The notes under the pieces: model-generated
Told to the model about the DNA's origin: nothing
What the model saw: the letters and a program-made list of their open reading frames with translations, nothing else
Database searches by the model: none
Shown here: positions 35,651 to 44,217 of the stretch, one piece after another
Layout of the letters: every line of letters begins with the position of its first letter
How positions within the stretch are numbered: position 1 is the stretch's first letter
Position numbers and translations under genes: made by a program
From: Oceanobacillus damuensis
GTDB taxonomy: Bacteria > Bacillota > Bacilli > Bacillales > Amphibacillaceae
Direction of reading: 5' to 3'
NCBI RefSeq assembly: GCF_001618145.1
Contig: NZ_LQNF01000006.1
Location: 124,001-188,000 of the forward strand
Length of the DNA stretch: 64,000 nt

Positions 35651-36275
35651 TGTCCTATTTGCAGATGATCATGAAATGGTTCGAATCGGGGTTACTGCCT
35701 ACCTCTCAGCACAGCCGGATATCCATGTGATTGCTGAGGCGGATGATGGTGTCCCCGCTGTCGAACTGGCATTGCAATTAAGACCGGATATTATTTTGAT
35801 GGATCTTGTAATGAAAGAAATGGACGGTATAGAAGCGACACGGAAAATTATTGAACAGTGGCCAGAGGCAAAAATCATAATTGTTACGAGCTTTCTGGAT
35901 GACGAAAAAGTATACCCGGCATTAGAGGCAGGTGCCACAAGCTATATGCTGAAAACATCAAAGGCGAGTGAAATCGCAAAAGCAATCCGGGCAACATATT
36001 GTGGCCAGTCCATACTGGAGCCGGAAGTGACCGGCAAAATAATGAACCGAATGCGTAATAAGCCCGAAGCTATGCTGCATGACCAGTTGACAGAACGCGA
36101 AGGAGAAATCTTGCAGCTGATCGCCAAAGGGAAAACAAACCAGGAGATAGCTGATGAACTTTATATTGCACTAAAAACAGTAAAAGTACATGTCAGTAAT
36201 ATACTCGGGAAACTCGAAGTGCACGACCGGACACAGGCGGTCATTTATGCATTTAAAAATAATCTCGTCGAATAA
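35643..36275 (+). CDS. liaR: Response regulator LiaR (NarL family)
   Basis: 210 aa. Receiver domain with FADDHEMV and phospho-acceptor Asp54 in LMDLVMKEMDG. C-terminal LuxR-type helix-turn-helix: LTEREGEILQLIAKGKTNQEIADELYI. Activates liaIH. AAAGGAGG eight bases before ATG 35643 fixes the start; a longer frame reaches back into liaS. Last gene of the operon. Confidence 0.95.
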   Translation: MINVLFADDHEMVRIGVTAYLSAQPDIHVIAEADDGVPAVELALQLRPDIILMDLVMKEMDGIEATRKIIEQWPEAKIIIVTSFLDDEKVYPALEAGATSYMLKTSKASEIAKAIRATYCGQSILEPEVTGKIMNRMRNKPEAMLHDQLTEREGEILQLIAKGKTNQEIADELYIALKTVKVHVSNILGKLEVHDRTQAVIYAFKNNLVE

Positions 36276-36309
36276 GAGGAGCCATTTTAATTGGCTCCTC
36301 TTTCTTTTT
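36276..36309 (+). terminator. Terminator of the lia operon
   Basis: GAGGAGCCA (36276-36284) with TGGCTCCTC (36292-36300), then TTTCTTTTT. It overlaps the C-terminal codons of the convergent gene. Confidence 0.88.
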
Positions 36310-37318
36310 CTCCATAAAATTTAGCAACGAGGTCATAAATGGAAACAAGCTCATATAAAATGATTAATTCCGGAGGGAAGTTAGTTGGGTGTATTTCGCT
36401 ATTCTTTGTAATTTCCTCGTTATCCTCCCAAAAAATTTCTGTTATCTCCTTCAATTGTATTGAATGTGCGTCAGGTTCGAATAAAGTCTCATCCTGTAGA
36501 CTGTCCACCAATCCTCGAACAGAGAGCAATATTGTGTTCCTTTCACTTTCTGTCCACGCCAGATCAATAAGCGGGTTATGGATTAGATTACTTAAATGAT
36601 AATGGATCAGACGCAGGTGACTAAGCTTATTTTGCAGATGCTGAAACTTTTCCTGTTCAGTTTCGATTAGTGGGTGATATTTATCTTCATCTTTTTGAAA
36701 GCTGCTTAACATTTCTGTCTGTTTTATATCTTTGTCCAGCTTCCTTAAATCTTCAAGCATGGAGGATGTTTTCTCCAGTTTGTCTGTAAGCACCGCTTTA
36801 AAAATTCTTTCGATCTGCAATGCGGTTTGGTCTTTGATATCTGTTACATTTTTTTGAATAAGTTTTCTGTAATCCGGTGGCAGAATAAACATATTTACAA
36901 TCGTGGAGACCCCAAGTCCGATTGTTGTTGTCCCTAATCTTGTAAAAAAGGCAATCATGAAATTGCCGTGAATTACTTCAATCATTGCAACAGATGTCAG
37001 GGTAGCCACAAGCAAACCAGCATGAAGCTTCAATCGGTAACATGTAGCAATTGTAAATACAGCTGCCATTGTATATGTTAGCGGAGAATTACCGAATAAA
37101 GAAATGAATAATACAGCATAAGCCGAGCCGATTGCCGAGGCTGGAAATCGAACAATCCCTTTTTTAATGGAATCTGAAACTGTCGGCTCAATCGTCACGA
37201 TGGCTGTTATGACTGCAAAGACCGGGGGCCAGCCAATCCATTGGCATATAAGGGCTGTCAGAAAAACAGCCACTCCTGTCTTAACTACTCTGCTACCTAT
37301 AAATTGATAAATCTTCAC
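36287..37318 (-). CDS. Aromatic acid exporter-like FUSC/DUF939 membrane protein
   Basis: 343 aa. Five or six helices in the first 150 residues (ALICQWIGWPPVFAVITAIV, with TVSDSIKKG between), followed by a long helical cytosolic domain of about 190 residues. The family resembles B. subtilis YqjA/YgaE and half-size relatives of AaeB. The start is GTG 37318 with GAGGT seven bases upstream. The C-terminus overlaps the lia terminator. The transported substrate is unknown. Confidence 0.85.
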   Translation of the reverse strand: MKIYQFIGSRVVKTGVAVFLTALICQWIGWPPVFAVITAIVTIEPTVSDSIKKGIVRFPASAIGSAYAVLFISLFGNSPLTYTMAAVFTIATCYRLKLHAGLLVATLTSVAMIEVIHGNFMIAFFTRLGTTTIGLGVSTIVNMFILPPDYRKLIQKNVTDIKDQTALQIERIFKAVLTDKLEKTSSMLEDLRKLDKDIKQTEMLSSFQKDEDKYHPLIETEQEKFQHLQNKLSHLRLIHYHLSNLIHNPLIDLAWTESERNTILLSVRGLVDSLQDETLFEPDAHSIQLKEITEIFWEDNEEITKNSEIHPTNFPPELIILYELVSIYDLVAKFYGEKERGAN

Positions 37319-37448
37319 CTATATAACCTCAATTCCCAAAAATGTCGAAGTCTCGAAATTTTACTGTAAGTCCTATTCTCTTACTATTTGAAAAAAAATT
37401 CAATTAATTTCAGAAAAGGGGTTGCAATTTTTTATTAGGTAGAATAAA

Positions 37449-37488
37449 CTGTTTTGTAACAGAATAAATAATATAACAACTGTTATAT
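37449..37488 (+). promoter_or_regulatory. Inverted-repeat operator candidates before the zinc-ribbon gene
   Basis: CTGTTTTGTAACAG (37449-37462) and ATATAACAACTGTTATAT (37471-37488). Both use TGTTA/TAACA half-sites and lie directly upstream of a small gene. Confidence 0.5.
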
Positions 37489-37506
37489 AAGAGAGGAGGA
37501 AGCAGG

Positions 37507-37611
37507 ATGAGAAGAAATGAGAAAGTTTCGTGTCCTGAGTGTGGAAAAGAAGTGGATTCCAAAAGTTACACAATGGAATGTGACTACTGTTTGTCAAAGA
37601 AGGAGGACTAA
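37507..37611 (+). CDS. Small zinc-ribbon protein (34 aa)
   Basis: Four cysteines arranged CPEC (9-12) and CDYC (25-28) with 12 residues between, a treble-clef or zinc-ribbon-like knuckle. Strong ribosome site GAGAGGAGG just before the ATG. It is flanked on both sides by the same type of inverted repeats and is followed by aceB 73 bases later, so it may share regulation with the glyoxylate genes. Function not known. Confidence 0.7.
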   Translation: MRRNEKVSCPECGKEVDSKSYTMECDYCLSKKED

Positions 37612-37624
37612 ATTTTTTTGGATA

Positions 37625-37671
37625 TGTTGTTATACAACAAAATAAATTAACTGTTATTATAGTATAACAGT
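37625..37671 (+). promoter_or_regulatory. Inverted-repeat operator candidates before aceB
   Basis: TGTTGTTATACAACA (37625-37639) and ACTGTTAT-N6-ATAACAGT (37650-37671), end 13 bases before the aceB ATG and overlapping the probable promoter (TTGTTA at 37628). Confidence 0.6.
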
Positions 37672-37684
37672 AAGGGGCGATTTC

Positions 37685-39286
37685 ATGTTAATGAAGAGTG
37701 ATACGATACGAATCCATCATGAAAAACAATATGAAGAACTGCTCACACCAGAAGCACTGAATTTTTTGGAAAAACTGCATAACCATTTTGATGAACGACG
37801 CAGAAATCTGCTGGAAATCAGACACCAAATCCAACAGAGAATTAATGAAGGGAAAAAGCTTGATTTTCTGAAAGAGACGAAAAACGTAAGGGACGGTAAT
37901 TGGACCGTTAGCAGGATACCTAAAGATCTTCAGGATCGCAGAGTGGAAATTACCGGACCGGTTGACCGAAAGATGATTGTTAATGCAATGAATTCCGGTG
38001 CCAAAACATTTATGGCTGATTTTGAAGATGCCACATCTCCAACATGGGAGAATGTCATGGAGGGCCAGATAAATTTACAGGATGCAATTCGGAGAAGAAT
38101 CGATTTTGAAGCTCCAAACGGGAAAAAATATGCCTTGAAAGATGAAACAGCTGTACTAATCGTACGCCCCCGTGGCTGGCATCTGGAAGAAAGTCATCTG
38201 AGAGTCAATGGCAAATCAATGGCTGCAAGTCTAGTCGATTTTGGACTTTATCTGTACCACAATGCAAGGGAATTACTATTAAGAGGCTCAGGACCATACT
38301 TTTATTTACCCAAAATGGAGAATCATTTAGAAGCGCGCTTATGGAATGATGTATTTATTTTTTCCCAGAATGAACTGGGGATTCCACAAGGGACCATTAA
38401 AGCAACGGTTCTAATTGAGACAATTACTGCAGCTTTTGAAATGGATGAAATTTTATATGAACTTCGGGAGCATTCTGCGGGCCTTAATTGCGGCAGATGG
38501 GATTATATTTTCAGTTATATAAAAAAGTTTCAGAATGATCCGAACGTCATCCTTCCTGACAGGTCAACAGTCACGATGGAAGTCCCATTTATGCGCTCTT
38601 ACTCACTATTGGCAATCAAGACCTGTCATAAGCGAAATGCCCCAGCTATCGGTGGAATGGCGGCCCAGATTCCTGTGAAAAATGATGAAGCAGCGAATGA
38701 AGCAGCATTTCAGAAGGTTCGTACGGATAAGGAGCGGGAAGTAAATGACGGACACGACGGGACATGGGTGGCCCATCCCGGTATGGTGCAGCTTGTGAGA
38801 GACATATTTGACAATGTGATGCCTACCCCGAATCAAATTTCGAATAAGCGTGAGGATGTCCAAGTTACGGCAGAGGACCTTGTGCAAGTTCCAATCGGTG
38901 AAATTACGGAGGCAGGGCTTCGTACGAATATAAATGTAGGTATTCAATATACGGCTGCCTGGCTATCCGGAAGAGGGGCTGTTCCGATCAATAATCTAAT
39001 GGAGGATGCAGCAACTGCGGAAATATCTCGGGCGCAGGTGTGGCAATGGATCAGGCATCCACAGGGAACGTTATCAGATGGAAGGGAAATAACATTGGAA
39101 CTTGTAATGGCAGTGATGGAAGAGGAACTGGATAAACTTAAGAAACAGGTAGGGACAGAAGCTTATGAACGTGGCAATTATGTGGAAGCTGCATCGCTTT
39201 TTGAGAAGCTGATCAAACAGGATAATTTCACTGAATTCTTGACAATACCGGCATATGGCCAATTAATTAAAGGGGGAAATGAATGA
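37685..39286 (+). CDS. aceB: Malate synthase A
   Basis: 533 aa. Condenses glyoxylate and acetyl-CoA to malate in the glyoxylate shunt. Conserved: [31 protein letters not shown] split over 98-129, [30 protein letters not shown] with the catalytic acid, [11 protein letters not shown] and the C-terminal DGTWVAHPG. An AAGGGG site precedes the ATG. Stop overlaps the isocitrate lyase start, so aceBA is one operon that lets the cell grow on acetate or fatty acids, in keeping with the fad genes later in the window. Confidence 0.96.
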   Translation: MLMKSDTIRIHHEKQYEELLTPEALNFLEKLHNHFDERRRNLLEIRHQIQQRINEGKKLDFLKETKNVRDGNWTVSRIPKDLQDRRVEITGPVDRKMIVNAMNSGAKTFMADFEDATSPTWENVMEGQINLQDAIRRRIDFEAPNGKKYALKDETAVLIVRPRGWHLEESHLRVNGKSMAASLVDFGLYLYHNARELLLRGSGPYFYLPKMENHLEARLWNDVFIFSQNELGIPQGTIKATVLIETITAAFEMDEILYELREHSAGLNCGRWDYIFSYIKKFQNDPNVILPDRSTVTMEVPFMRSYSLLAIKTCHKRNAPAIGGMAAQIPVKNDEAANEAAFQKVRTDKEREVNDGHDGTWVAHPGMVQLVRDIFDNVMPTPNQISNKREDVQVTAEDLVQVPIGEITEAGLRTNINVGIQYTAAWLSGRGAVPINNLMEDAATAEISRAQVWQWIRHPQGTLSDGREITLELVMAVMEEELDKLKKQVGTEAYERGNYVEAASLFEKLIKQDNFTEFLTIPAYGQLIKGGNE

Positions 39287-40563
39287 TGTCAAAAAACCGT
39301 ATAAATGAACTGAAGAAGGATTGGGAGAGTAATATTCGCTGGGGTGGAGTGGAGCGGCCATACAGCGCAGAGGAAGTTATCCGTCTGCGGGGTTCGATTG
39401 ACATAGAATATACATTGGCAGAAAGAGGAGCGAAAAAGCTATGGGATTTGTTTCATACAGAAGACTATGTAAATGCGTTAGGTGCTCTGACCGGGAACCA
39501 GGCCGTCCAACAGGTGAAAGCGGGGCTGAAAGCTATATACTTAAGTGGCTGGCAGGTGGCTGCAGATGCAAATATGGCAGGACAGATGTATCCTGATCAA
39601 AGTCTGTACCCGGCAAACAGTGTGCCAAATGTCGTGAAACGAATCAACCAGGCACTTCAGCGCGCAGATCAGGTTCATTATTCGGAAGGGAATGAAGAAA
39701 TTGACTGGTTTGCCCCAATTGTCGCAGACGCAGAAGCAGGATTCGGCGGACAGCTCAATGTATTTGAACTGATGAAATCAATGATTGAGTCCGGAGCTGC
39801 GGCAGTCCATTTTGAAGATCAATTGTCATCGGAGAAAAAATGTGGACACCTTGGAGGGAAAGTATTGCTTCCTACCCAAAATGCGGTCAAAAATCTAATT
39901 GCAGCCAGATTCGCTGCCGATGTAATGGGTACCTCCACCGTTATTATCGCAAGAACAGATGCAAATGCCGCTGACATGATTACGAATGATGTAGATCCAT
40001 ATGATGAACCCTTTATAACAGGTGAGCGTACAACAGAAGGATTTTACAAAACGAAATCAGGAATCGACCAGGCAATTGCAAGAGGGTTGGCATATGCCCC
40101 GTATGCAGATTTGATTTGGTGTGAAACATCCGAACCAAATATGGAAGAGGCGCAGAAGTTTGCAGATGCCATTCATGAGCAATATCCAAACAAACTGTTG
40201 GCCTATAATTGTTCACCATCTTTTAACTGGAAAAAGAAACTTACAGATGATGAAATCGCTAACTTCCAGAAAGAATTAGGGAAAATGGGCTATAAATTCC
40301 AATTTGTAACATTGGCCGGTTTCCATGCCCTGAATCATAGTATGTTTGAATTGGCACGGAAATACAAAGATGAAGGTATGGCAGCTTATTCCGAATTGCA
40401 GCAGGCCGAATTCAACAGTGAGCAGTTCGGTTACAGTGCGACACGTCATCAACGGGAGGTTGGCACCGGCTATTTCGATGAAGTGGCACAGGTCATATCC
40501 GGGGGAACTGCTTCAACAACTGCCCTTGAAGGGTCCACAGAAACAGAACAATTTACAAGATAA
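39283..40563 (+). CDS. aceA: Isocitrate lyase
   Basis: 426 aa. Cleaves isocitrate to succinate and glyoxylate. The signature KKCGHLGGK carries catalytic Cys187 (numbered from ATG 39283), and [26 protein letters not shown] and IARTDANAA bind metal and substrate. C-terminal [16 protein letters not shown] is also typical. Two ATG codons lie in tandem (39283 and 39286); the AGGGGG site suits either. The only second copy needed for the shunt, malate synthase, is immediately upstream. Confidence 0.97.
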   Translation: MMSKNRINELKKDWESNIRWGGVERPYSAEEVIRLRGSIDIEYTLAERGAKKLWDLFHTEDYVNALGALTGNQAVQQVKAGLKAIYLSGWQVAADANMAGQMYPDQSLYPANSVPNVVKRINQALQRADQVHYSEGNEEIDWFAPIVADAEAGFGGQLNVFELMKSMIESGAAAVHFEDQLSSEKKCGHLGGKVLLPTQNAVKNLIAARFAADVMGTSTVIIARTDANAADMITNDVDPYDEPFITGERTTEGFYKTKSGIDQAIARGLAYAPYADLIWCETSEPNMEEAQKFADAIHEQYPNKLLAYNCSPSFNWKKKLTDDEIANFQKELGKMGYKFQFVTLAGFHALNHSMFELARKYKDEGMAAYSELQQAEFNSEQFGYSATRHQREVGTGYFDEVAQVISGGTASTTALEGSTETEQFTR

Positions 40564-40581
40564 AACAATATTTGCAAAGAA

Positions 40582-40617
40582 AGTGTCTATCCAATAAAAC
40601 GGATAGGCACTTTTTTT
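40582..40617 (+). terminator. Terminator of aceBA
   Basis: AGTGTCTATCC (40582-40592) with GGATAGGCACT (40601-40611), seven-T run. Confidence 0.9.
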
Positions 40618-40644
40618 AACGAAAAAAGAGGTTTATTGTCACTT

Positions 40645-40684
40645 TTGAAATATAACTGTAACATTACTATAATATGGGTGACAT
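40645..40684 (+). promoter_or_regulatory. Conserved promoter block, copy B
   Basis: TTGAAA (40645-40650), 17-base spacer, TATAAT (40668-40673). Spacer contains TGTAAC, and ATGGGTGACAT follows. Aligns without gaps to 22072-22111. Confidence 0.7.
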
Positions 40685-40819
40685 TTTTGAATGCTGTACT
40701 ACATATTGCCTAGAGAAGTATCAAGACTATTAAACTATATACATAGCTGCAAAAAAATTCATAGATACACATACATAGAGAGCTTTGCGGTGTGATAAAG
40801 GGAAGCGGGGAAACGAAAA

Positions 40820-42073
40820 TTGAAAAAGAGACTCATGACATTAACTGCTGTAGCAGTGGTTGGTTTAAGTAGTACTTTAATCACAGGAACCACCCAGGCA
40901 GAATCCGTACAGGAGTTGGAAGCAAAACAATCCGAAATCCAGAAAGAACGAGAGGCATTACTGGAAAACCTGTCAGACGCGGAAAGTCAAATCGCGGAGG
41001 TATTACTTGATCTTGAAGAATTAAATAATGAAATAGAAAAAGTAAACATCGCATTGGAGCAAAACCAGAAGGAATTGGAGAAAACGCAAGTACATATTAC
41101 AGAAAAAGAAAATGAAGTAGCTGTTTATGAAGAGGAAATTGCAGCATTGGAAGAGCAAATTGCAATCCGATATGATATCTTGAAAGAACGTGCTGTATCC
41201 TATCAGCAAAGTGGCGGTGATATCAGCTATTTGGAAGTAATCTTTGGTTCACAAAGCTTCGGTGATTTCATCAGCAGGGTATCTGCAGTAAATAAAATCA
41301 CAGAATCCGACAATGCATTAATGAAAAAGCAGGAAGAAGATAAAGAATTGGTGGAAGAGAAACAAAATGCAGTAATTGCAAAGCTTGAAGAGCTGAAAGA
41401 GATGGAAGTTGAACTCAATGGCATTCTTGCTTTAATTGAGGACCAAAAAGCTGAAAATGAAAATAAAAAAGAAGAACTGAAAACGAAAGAGAAAGATTTA
41501 ATTGCTCTAAAAGAAGAATTGCAGGTGGAAGATTCCCAGCTTGCAACACTTGAAAAAGACGTCGAAGCAAGTTTAAGGGCGGCACGTGAGCCAGCACCGG
41601 CTGTTACTGTAGCAAGCACTTCTGTCAGCGCGAGCGATTCGGAGAGTAATGAGTCAGAAGAAAAACTTACTACCTTGAGTAAACAAACTAGTACAAATGC
41701 AGCTTCCGGAAACCTGGATACAGCAATGAATGCAGGTTTCTCACATCTGGGAACTCCGTATGTCTGGGGTGGTAAGACCCTAAGCGGCTTTGATTGTTCT
41801 GGATTTGTCTCATGGGCATTTGCACAGGCCGGAATCTCCATTCCATCCAGTACTACAGGATTGGCAACTACCGGTACGAAAGTCTCTCCTGACAATATGC
41901 AGCCAGGTGATCTTGTATTTTTCAACACATACAAAACGAACGGACATGTTGGCATCTATCTTGGTGGCGGTAAATTTATCGGTGCACAAAATTCAACAGG
42001 CCTTGCAGTTGCAGATATGTCAAGCGGCTATTGGGCAAAACACTTTGCAGGCCACGTACGTAGTTTAAGATAA
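40820..42073 (+). CDS. CwlO-like NlpC/P60 peptidoglycan DL-endopeptidase
   Basis: 417 aa, secreted. Signal peptide ends near TTQA-ES (27-28). A coiled coil covers about 30-255 with the CwlO hinge GGDISYLEVIFGSQSFGDFI. A Ser/Thr linker follows, and an NlpC/P60 domain from about 300: GTPYVWGGKTLSGFDCSGF gives catalytic Cys326, GHVGIYL gives His376. CwlO cuts the D-Glu-DAP bond for cell elongation and is activated by FtsEX in B. subtilis. TTG start at 40820, site AAGCGGGG. Shares promoter and N-terminus with the 3D-domain protein at 22247. Confidence 0.93.
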   Translation: MKKRLMTLTAVAVVGLSSTLITGTTQAESVQELEAKQSEIQKEREALLENLSDAESQIAEVLLDLEELNNEIEKVNIALEQNQKELEKTQVHITEKENEVAVYEEEIAALEEQIAIRYDILKERAVSYQQSGGDISYLEVIFGSQSFGDFISRVSAVNKITESDNALMKKQEEDKELVEEKQNAVIAKLEELKEMEVELNGILALIEDQKAENENKKEELKTKEKDLIALKEELQVEDSQLATLEKDVEASLRAAREPAPAVTVASTSVSASDSESNESEEKLTTLSKQTSTNAASGNLDTAMNAGFSHLGTPYVWGGKTLSGFDCSGFVSWAFAQAGISIPSSTTGLATTGTKVSPDNMQPGDLVFFNTYKTNGHVGIYLGGGKFIGAQNSTGLAVADMSSGYWAKHFAGHVRSLR

Positions 42074-42083
42074 AAATTCAAAC

Positions 42084-42117
42084 AAAAAAATCCATCCTTA
42101 GCGGGGTGGATTTTTTT
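42084..42117 (+). terminator. Terminator after the NlpC/P60 gene
   Basis: AAAAAAATCCATCC / GGGTGGATTTTTTT. Confidence 0.88.
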
Positions 42118-42150
42118 GTACAGGTCTGAAACTTACCAACCTGCATAAAT

Positions 42151-42240
42151 GCCACCAAGGGGCTTTCATTGAAAGGCTTGGTGGCGATAAAGTTTTCTAA
42201 GGCATTCACCGAAAGGGGTTGGCACATGCCAAGTTTTCTA
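42151..42240 (+). repeat. Two degenerate hairpin units in tandem
   Basis: Unit 1: GCCACCAAG (42151-42159) with CTTGGTGGC (42177-42185), inner CTTTC/GAAAG. Unit 2: TTGGCACATGCCAA (about 42219-42232). Each starts with TTCAxxGAAAGG and ends TTTTCTAA, so a segment of about 40 bases is duplicated and diverged. Confidence 0.5.
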
Positions 42241-42315
42241 ACAAGAATATAAACATAGAATACTTGCAGATTATAAACGCAAAATATAACATGTAAGAGG
42301 GGTGATTTTAAAAAG

Positions 42316-42341
42316 GTTTAGATAAATCGAAAAACGGTTAT
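42316..42341 (+). promoter_or_regulatory. Sigma-B-type promoter of the BCCT gene
   Basis: GTTTAG (42316-42321), 14-base spacer, GGTTAT (42336-42341), close to the sigma-B consensus GTTTaa-N13-15-GGGTAT. Osmoprotectant transporters are known sigma-B targets in B. subtilis. Confidence 0.5.
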
Positions 42342-42405
42342 AAAGTATAAGCTAATTAATTACATAGTTCTACAAATAAAAATCGTACATAGGAAAGGAA
42401 GTATT

Positions 42406-43899
42406 ATGAAAAAGAAACCTTATTTTAATCCAGTATTCTTTGTATCAGCAATTATCATTCTGATTCTGGTTATCATCGGAGCAGTTGCACCAGTGGCATT
42501 TGGTAATGTTGCTGAAACTTTACTGAGTTTTACTACGAGTAACTTTGGCTGGTTTTATCTATTGGCTGTGTTTGTTATTACGTTATTTCTTATAATCCTC
42601 TGCATCAGTAAGTATGGAAAGGTAAAACTTGGTCCACCTGATTCAAGTCCGGAATTCCCATTTTTCACTTGGATCGGAATGCTCTTCTCAGCGGGATTTG
42701 GAATATCCATCGTATTCTGGGGAGTAGCCGAACCGATGAGTCACTATTTTGAGACACCTTTTCCAGATCTGCAAGGGCAAACGGACGAAGCTGCACGGAT
42801 AGCTATGGGTTACTCATTTTTTCATTGGGGAATAAGTCAGTGGTCTGTTTTTGCTATTGTTGGATTGGTTATAGCATATTTGCAGTTTAGAAAAAATCAA
42901 AAAGGTTTAATATCAATTGCGATTGAACCGGTAGTAGGGAAAAATAAAACTGTTGCCAATACAGTAGATGCACTTGCTGTTATTGCAACAGTGATGGGGG
43001 TAGCGACGTCACTCGGTCTTGGTATAATGCAAATGAACGGGGGTTTGACAGCGGTAGCTGGTGTGCCAAATTCCATGTGGATTCAAATTATAATAGCAGC
43101 AGTGATGCTTGTAGCATACTTAATATCATCCAGCACCGGTTTAAATAAAGGTATTAAATGGCTGAGTAATATTAATCTTGGTTTGGCGCTTGTGCTCTTA
43201 GTATTTGTTTTTTTCGCAGGCCCGACAGTATTTATATTAGAGACATTTGTCTTGGCTACTGGTGATTATATCAATAACTTTATACATTACAGCTTGCGAT
43301 TGACACCATATGAAGGTGGTAGCTGGGTACAGGATTGGACAATATTCTACTGGGCATGGGCGATTGCCTGGTCCCCATTTGTAGGTGCATTTGTGGCACG
43401 TGTCTCAAGAGGAAGAACAATCCGTCAGTTTGTTTTCGGTGTACTCATAGTACCTCCCGCAATCGCTTGTTTATGGATTGCGACTTTCGGTGGAACAGCG
43501 TTGCACAGTGATTTGATAAATGGAACTCAAATAGCGGAAGCTGTTAATGAAGACGTTACAGTAGCATTATTTGAGACGTTTGGTGTGCTGCCTTTAACAA
43601 ATATATTATCCGTTCTGTCCATTTTGCTGATTTTCACTTTCCTTGTGACATCAGCTGACTCTGCGACATATATTTTAGGTAGTATGACTTCTAAAGGGAC
43701 ACTTAACCCAGCATTGGTCACAAAAATGATTTGGGGCTTTCTGATTACAGCAATTGCAGTAGTGTTGTTGATTGCTGGTGGTCTGGAAGCACTGCAAACC
43801 GCTTCACTGACCTCTGCCTTACCATTCACATTAATTATGATATTGATGATGATATCGTTCATGAAATTTATCAAGAAAGACTTTAAAAATAAAAAATAA
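42406..43899 (+). CDS. BCCT family betaine/choline/carnitine transporter
   Basis: 497 aa with about twelve helices. Imports compatible solutes with sodium. Signature FWGVAEPMSHYFETP near residue 105 and the Trp-rich DWTIFYWAWAIAWSPFVGAF in helix 8 form the substrate site. The C-terminal tail is short (FIKKDFKNKK), unlike the long osmosensing tails of BetP. GGAAAGGAAG site before the ATG. A sigma-B-like promoter sits 65 bases upstream and a terminator follows. OpuD/BetL-like; glycine betaine is the likeliest solute. Confidence 0.93.
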   Translation: MKKKPYFNPVFFVSAIIILILVIIGAVAPVAFGNVAETLLSFTTSNFGWFYLLAVFVITLFLIILCISKYGKVKLGPPDSSPEFPFFTWIGMLFSAGFGISIVFWGVAEPMSHYFETPFPDLQGQTDEAARIAMGYSFFHWGISQWSVFAIVGLVIAYLQFRKNQKGLISIAIEPVVGKNKTVANTVDALAVIATVMGVATSLGLGIMQMNGGLTAVAGVPNSMWIQIIIAAVMLVAYLISSSTGLNKGIKWLSNINLGLALVLLVFVFFAGPTVFILETFVLATGDYINNFIHYSLRLTPYEGGSWVQDWTIFYWAWAIAWSPFVGAFVARVSRGRTIRQFVFGVLIVPPAIACLWIATFGGTALHSDLINGTQIAEAVNEDVTVALFETFGVLPLTNILSVLSILLIFTFLVTSADSATYILGSMTSKGTLNPALVTKMIWGFLITAIAVVLLIAGGLEALQTASLTSALPFTLIMILMMISFMKFIKKDFKNKK

Positions 43900-43902
43900 T
43901 TT

Positions 43903-43937
43903 AGCAGCAGCTAATATACCAATTAGCTGCTGCTTTG
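43903..43937 (+). terminator. Terminator after the BCCT gene
   Basis: AGCAGCAGCTAAT (43903-43915) with ATTAGCTGCTGCT (43922-43934). Confidence 0.88.
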
Positions 43938-44001
43938 TTGTAAATGACAGACACGCTATGTGTCCAGGATAAGTTTGTTTTCCTAAATATTTCATAAAAT
44001 A

Positions 44002-44030
44002 TAGACTCATATATTCAAATATATTATAAT
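44002..44030 (+). promoter_or_regulatory. Promoter of the CNNM gene
   Basis: TAGACT (44002-44007), 17-base spacer, TATAAT (44025-44030). Predicted start near 44037, at the base of the leader stem. Confidence 0.6.
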
Positions 44031-44045
44031 CATTTTAGGGAAGTG

Positions 44046-44130
44046 GGTGATTCGATGGGAAGGTAAAACTATATAGGGGATTCAGCAATGACTCACGATT
44101 TGTATATTTTACCTCATTTGTTGGATCACC
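44046..44130 (+). promoter_or_regulatory. Nested stem-loop in the 5' leader of the CNNM gene
   Basis: Outer stem GGTGATTC (44046-44053) with GGATCACC (44123-44130). Inner stem GGTAAAA-c-TATA (44062-44073) with TATATTTTACC (44103-44113), leaving a 29-base apical loop. Between stems are asymmetric internal loops. The layout looks like a cis-regulatory RNA; it does not match the M-box or yybP-ykoY consensus that I know. Confidence 0.5.
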
Positions 44131-44193
44131 GACGTGCGGATTATTAAAAATGAACAAAACTTAATTTTTAGAAAATCAGGAGGTGAAGTCCTT

Positions 44194-44217
44194 GTGTCTG
44201 TGGCACAGGGACCTTAA
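44194..44217 (+). CDS. Seven-codon leader minicistron (MSVAQGP)
   Basis: GTG TCT GTG GCA CAG GGA CCT TAA. It has a textbook ribosome site AGGAGGTG (44178-44185) at eight bases. The stop TAA is directly followed by the TTG start of the CNNM gene, which has no ribosome site of its own. Part of the minicistron (44187-44216) can also fold on itself as AAG-TCC-x-TGTG / CACAGGGACCTT. The arrangement suggests translational coupling. Confidence 0.6.
   Translation: MSVAQGP

Noticed and set aside
44046-44130. M-box (ykoK) magnesium riboswitch
   Set aside because: The TTAGGTGAGGCTCC-type core and overall size do not match; reported as an unknown structured leader instead.
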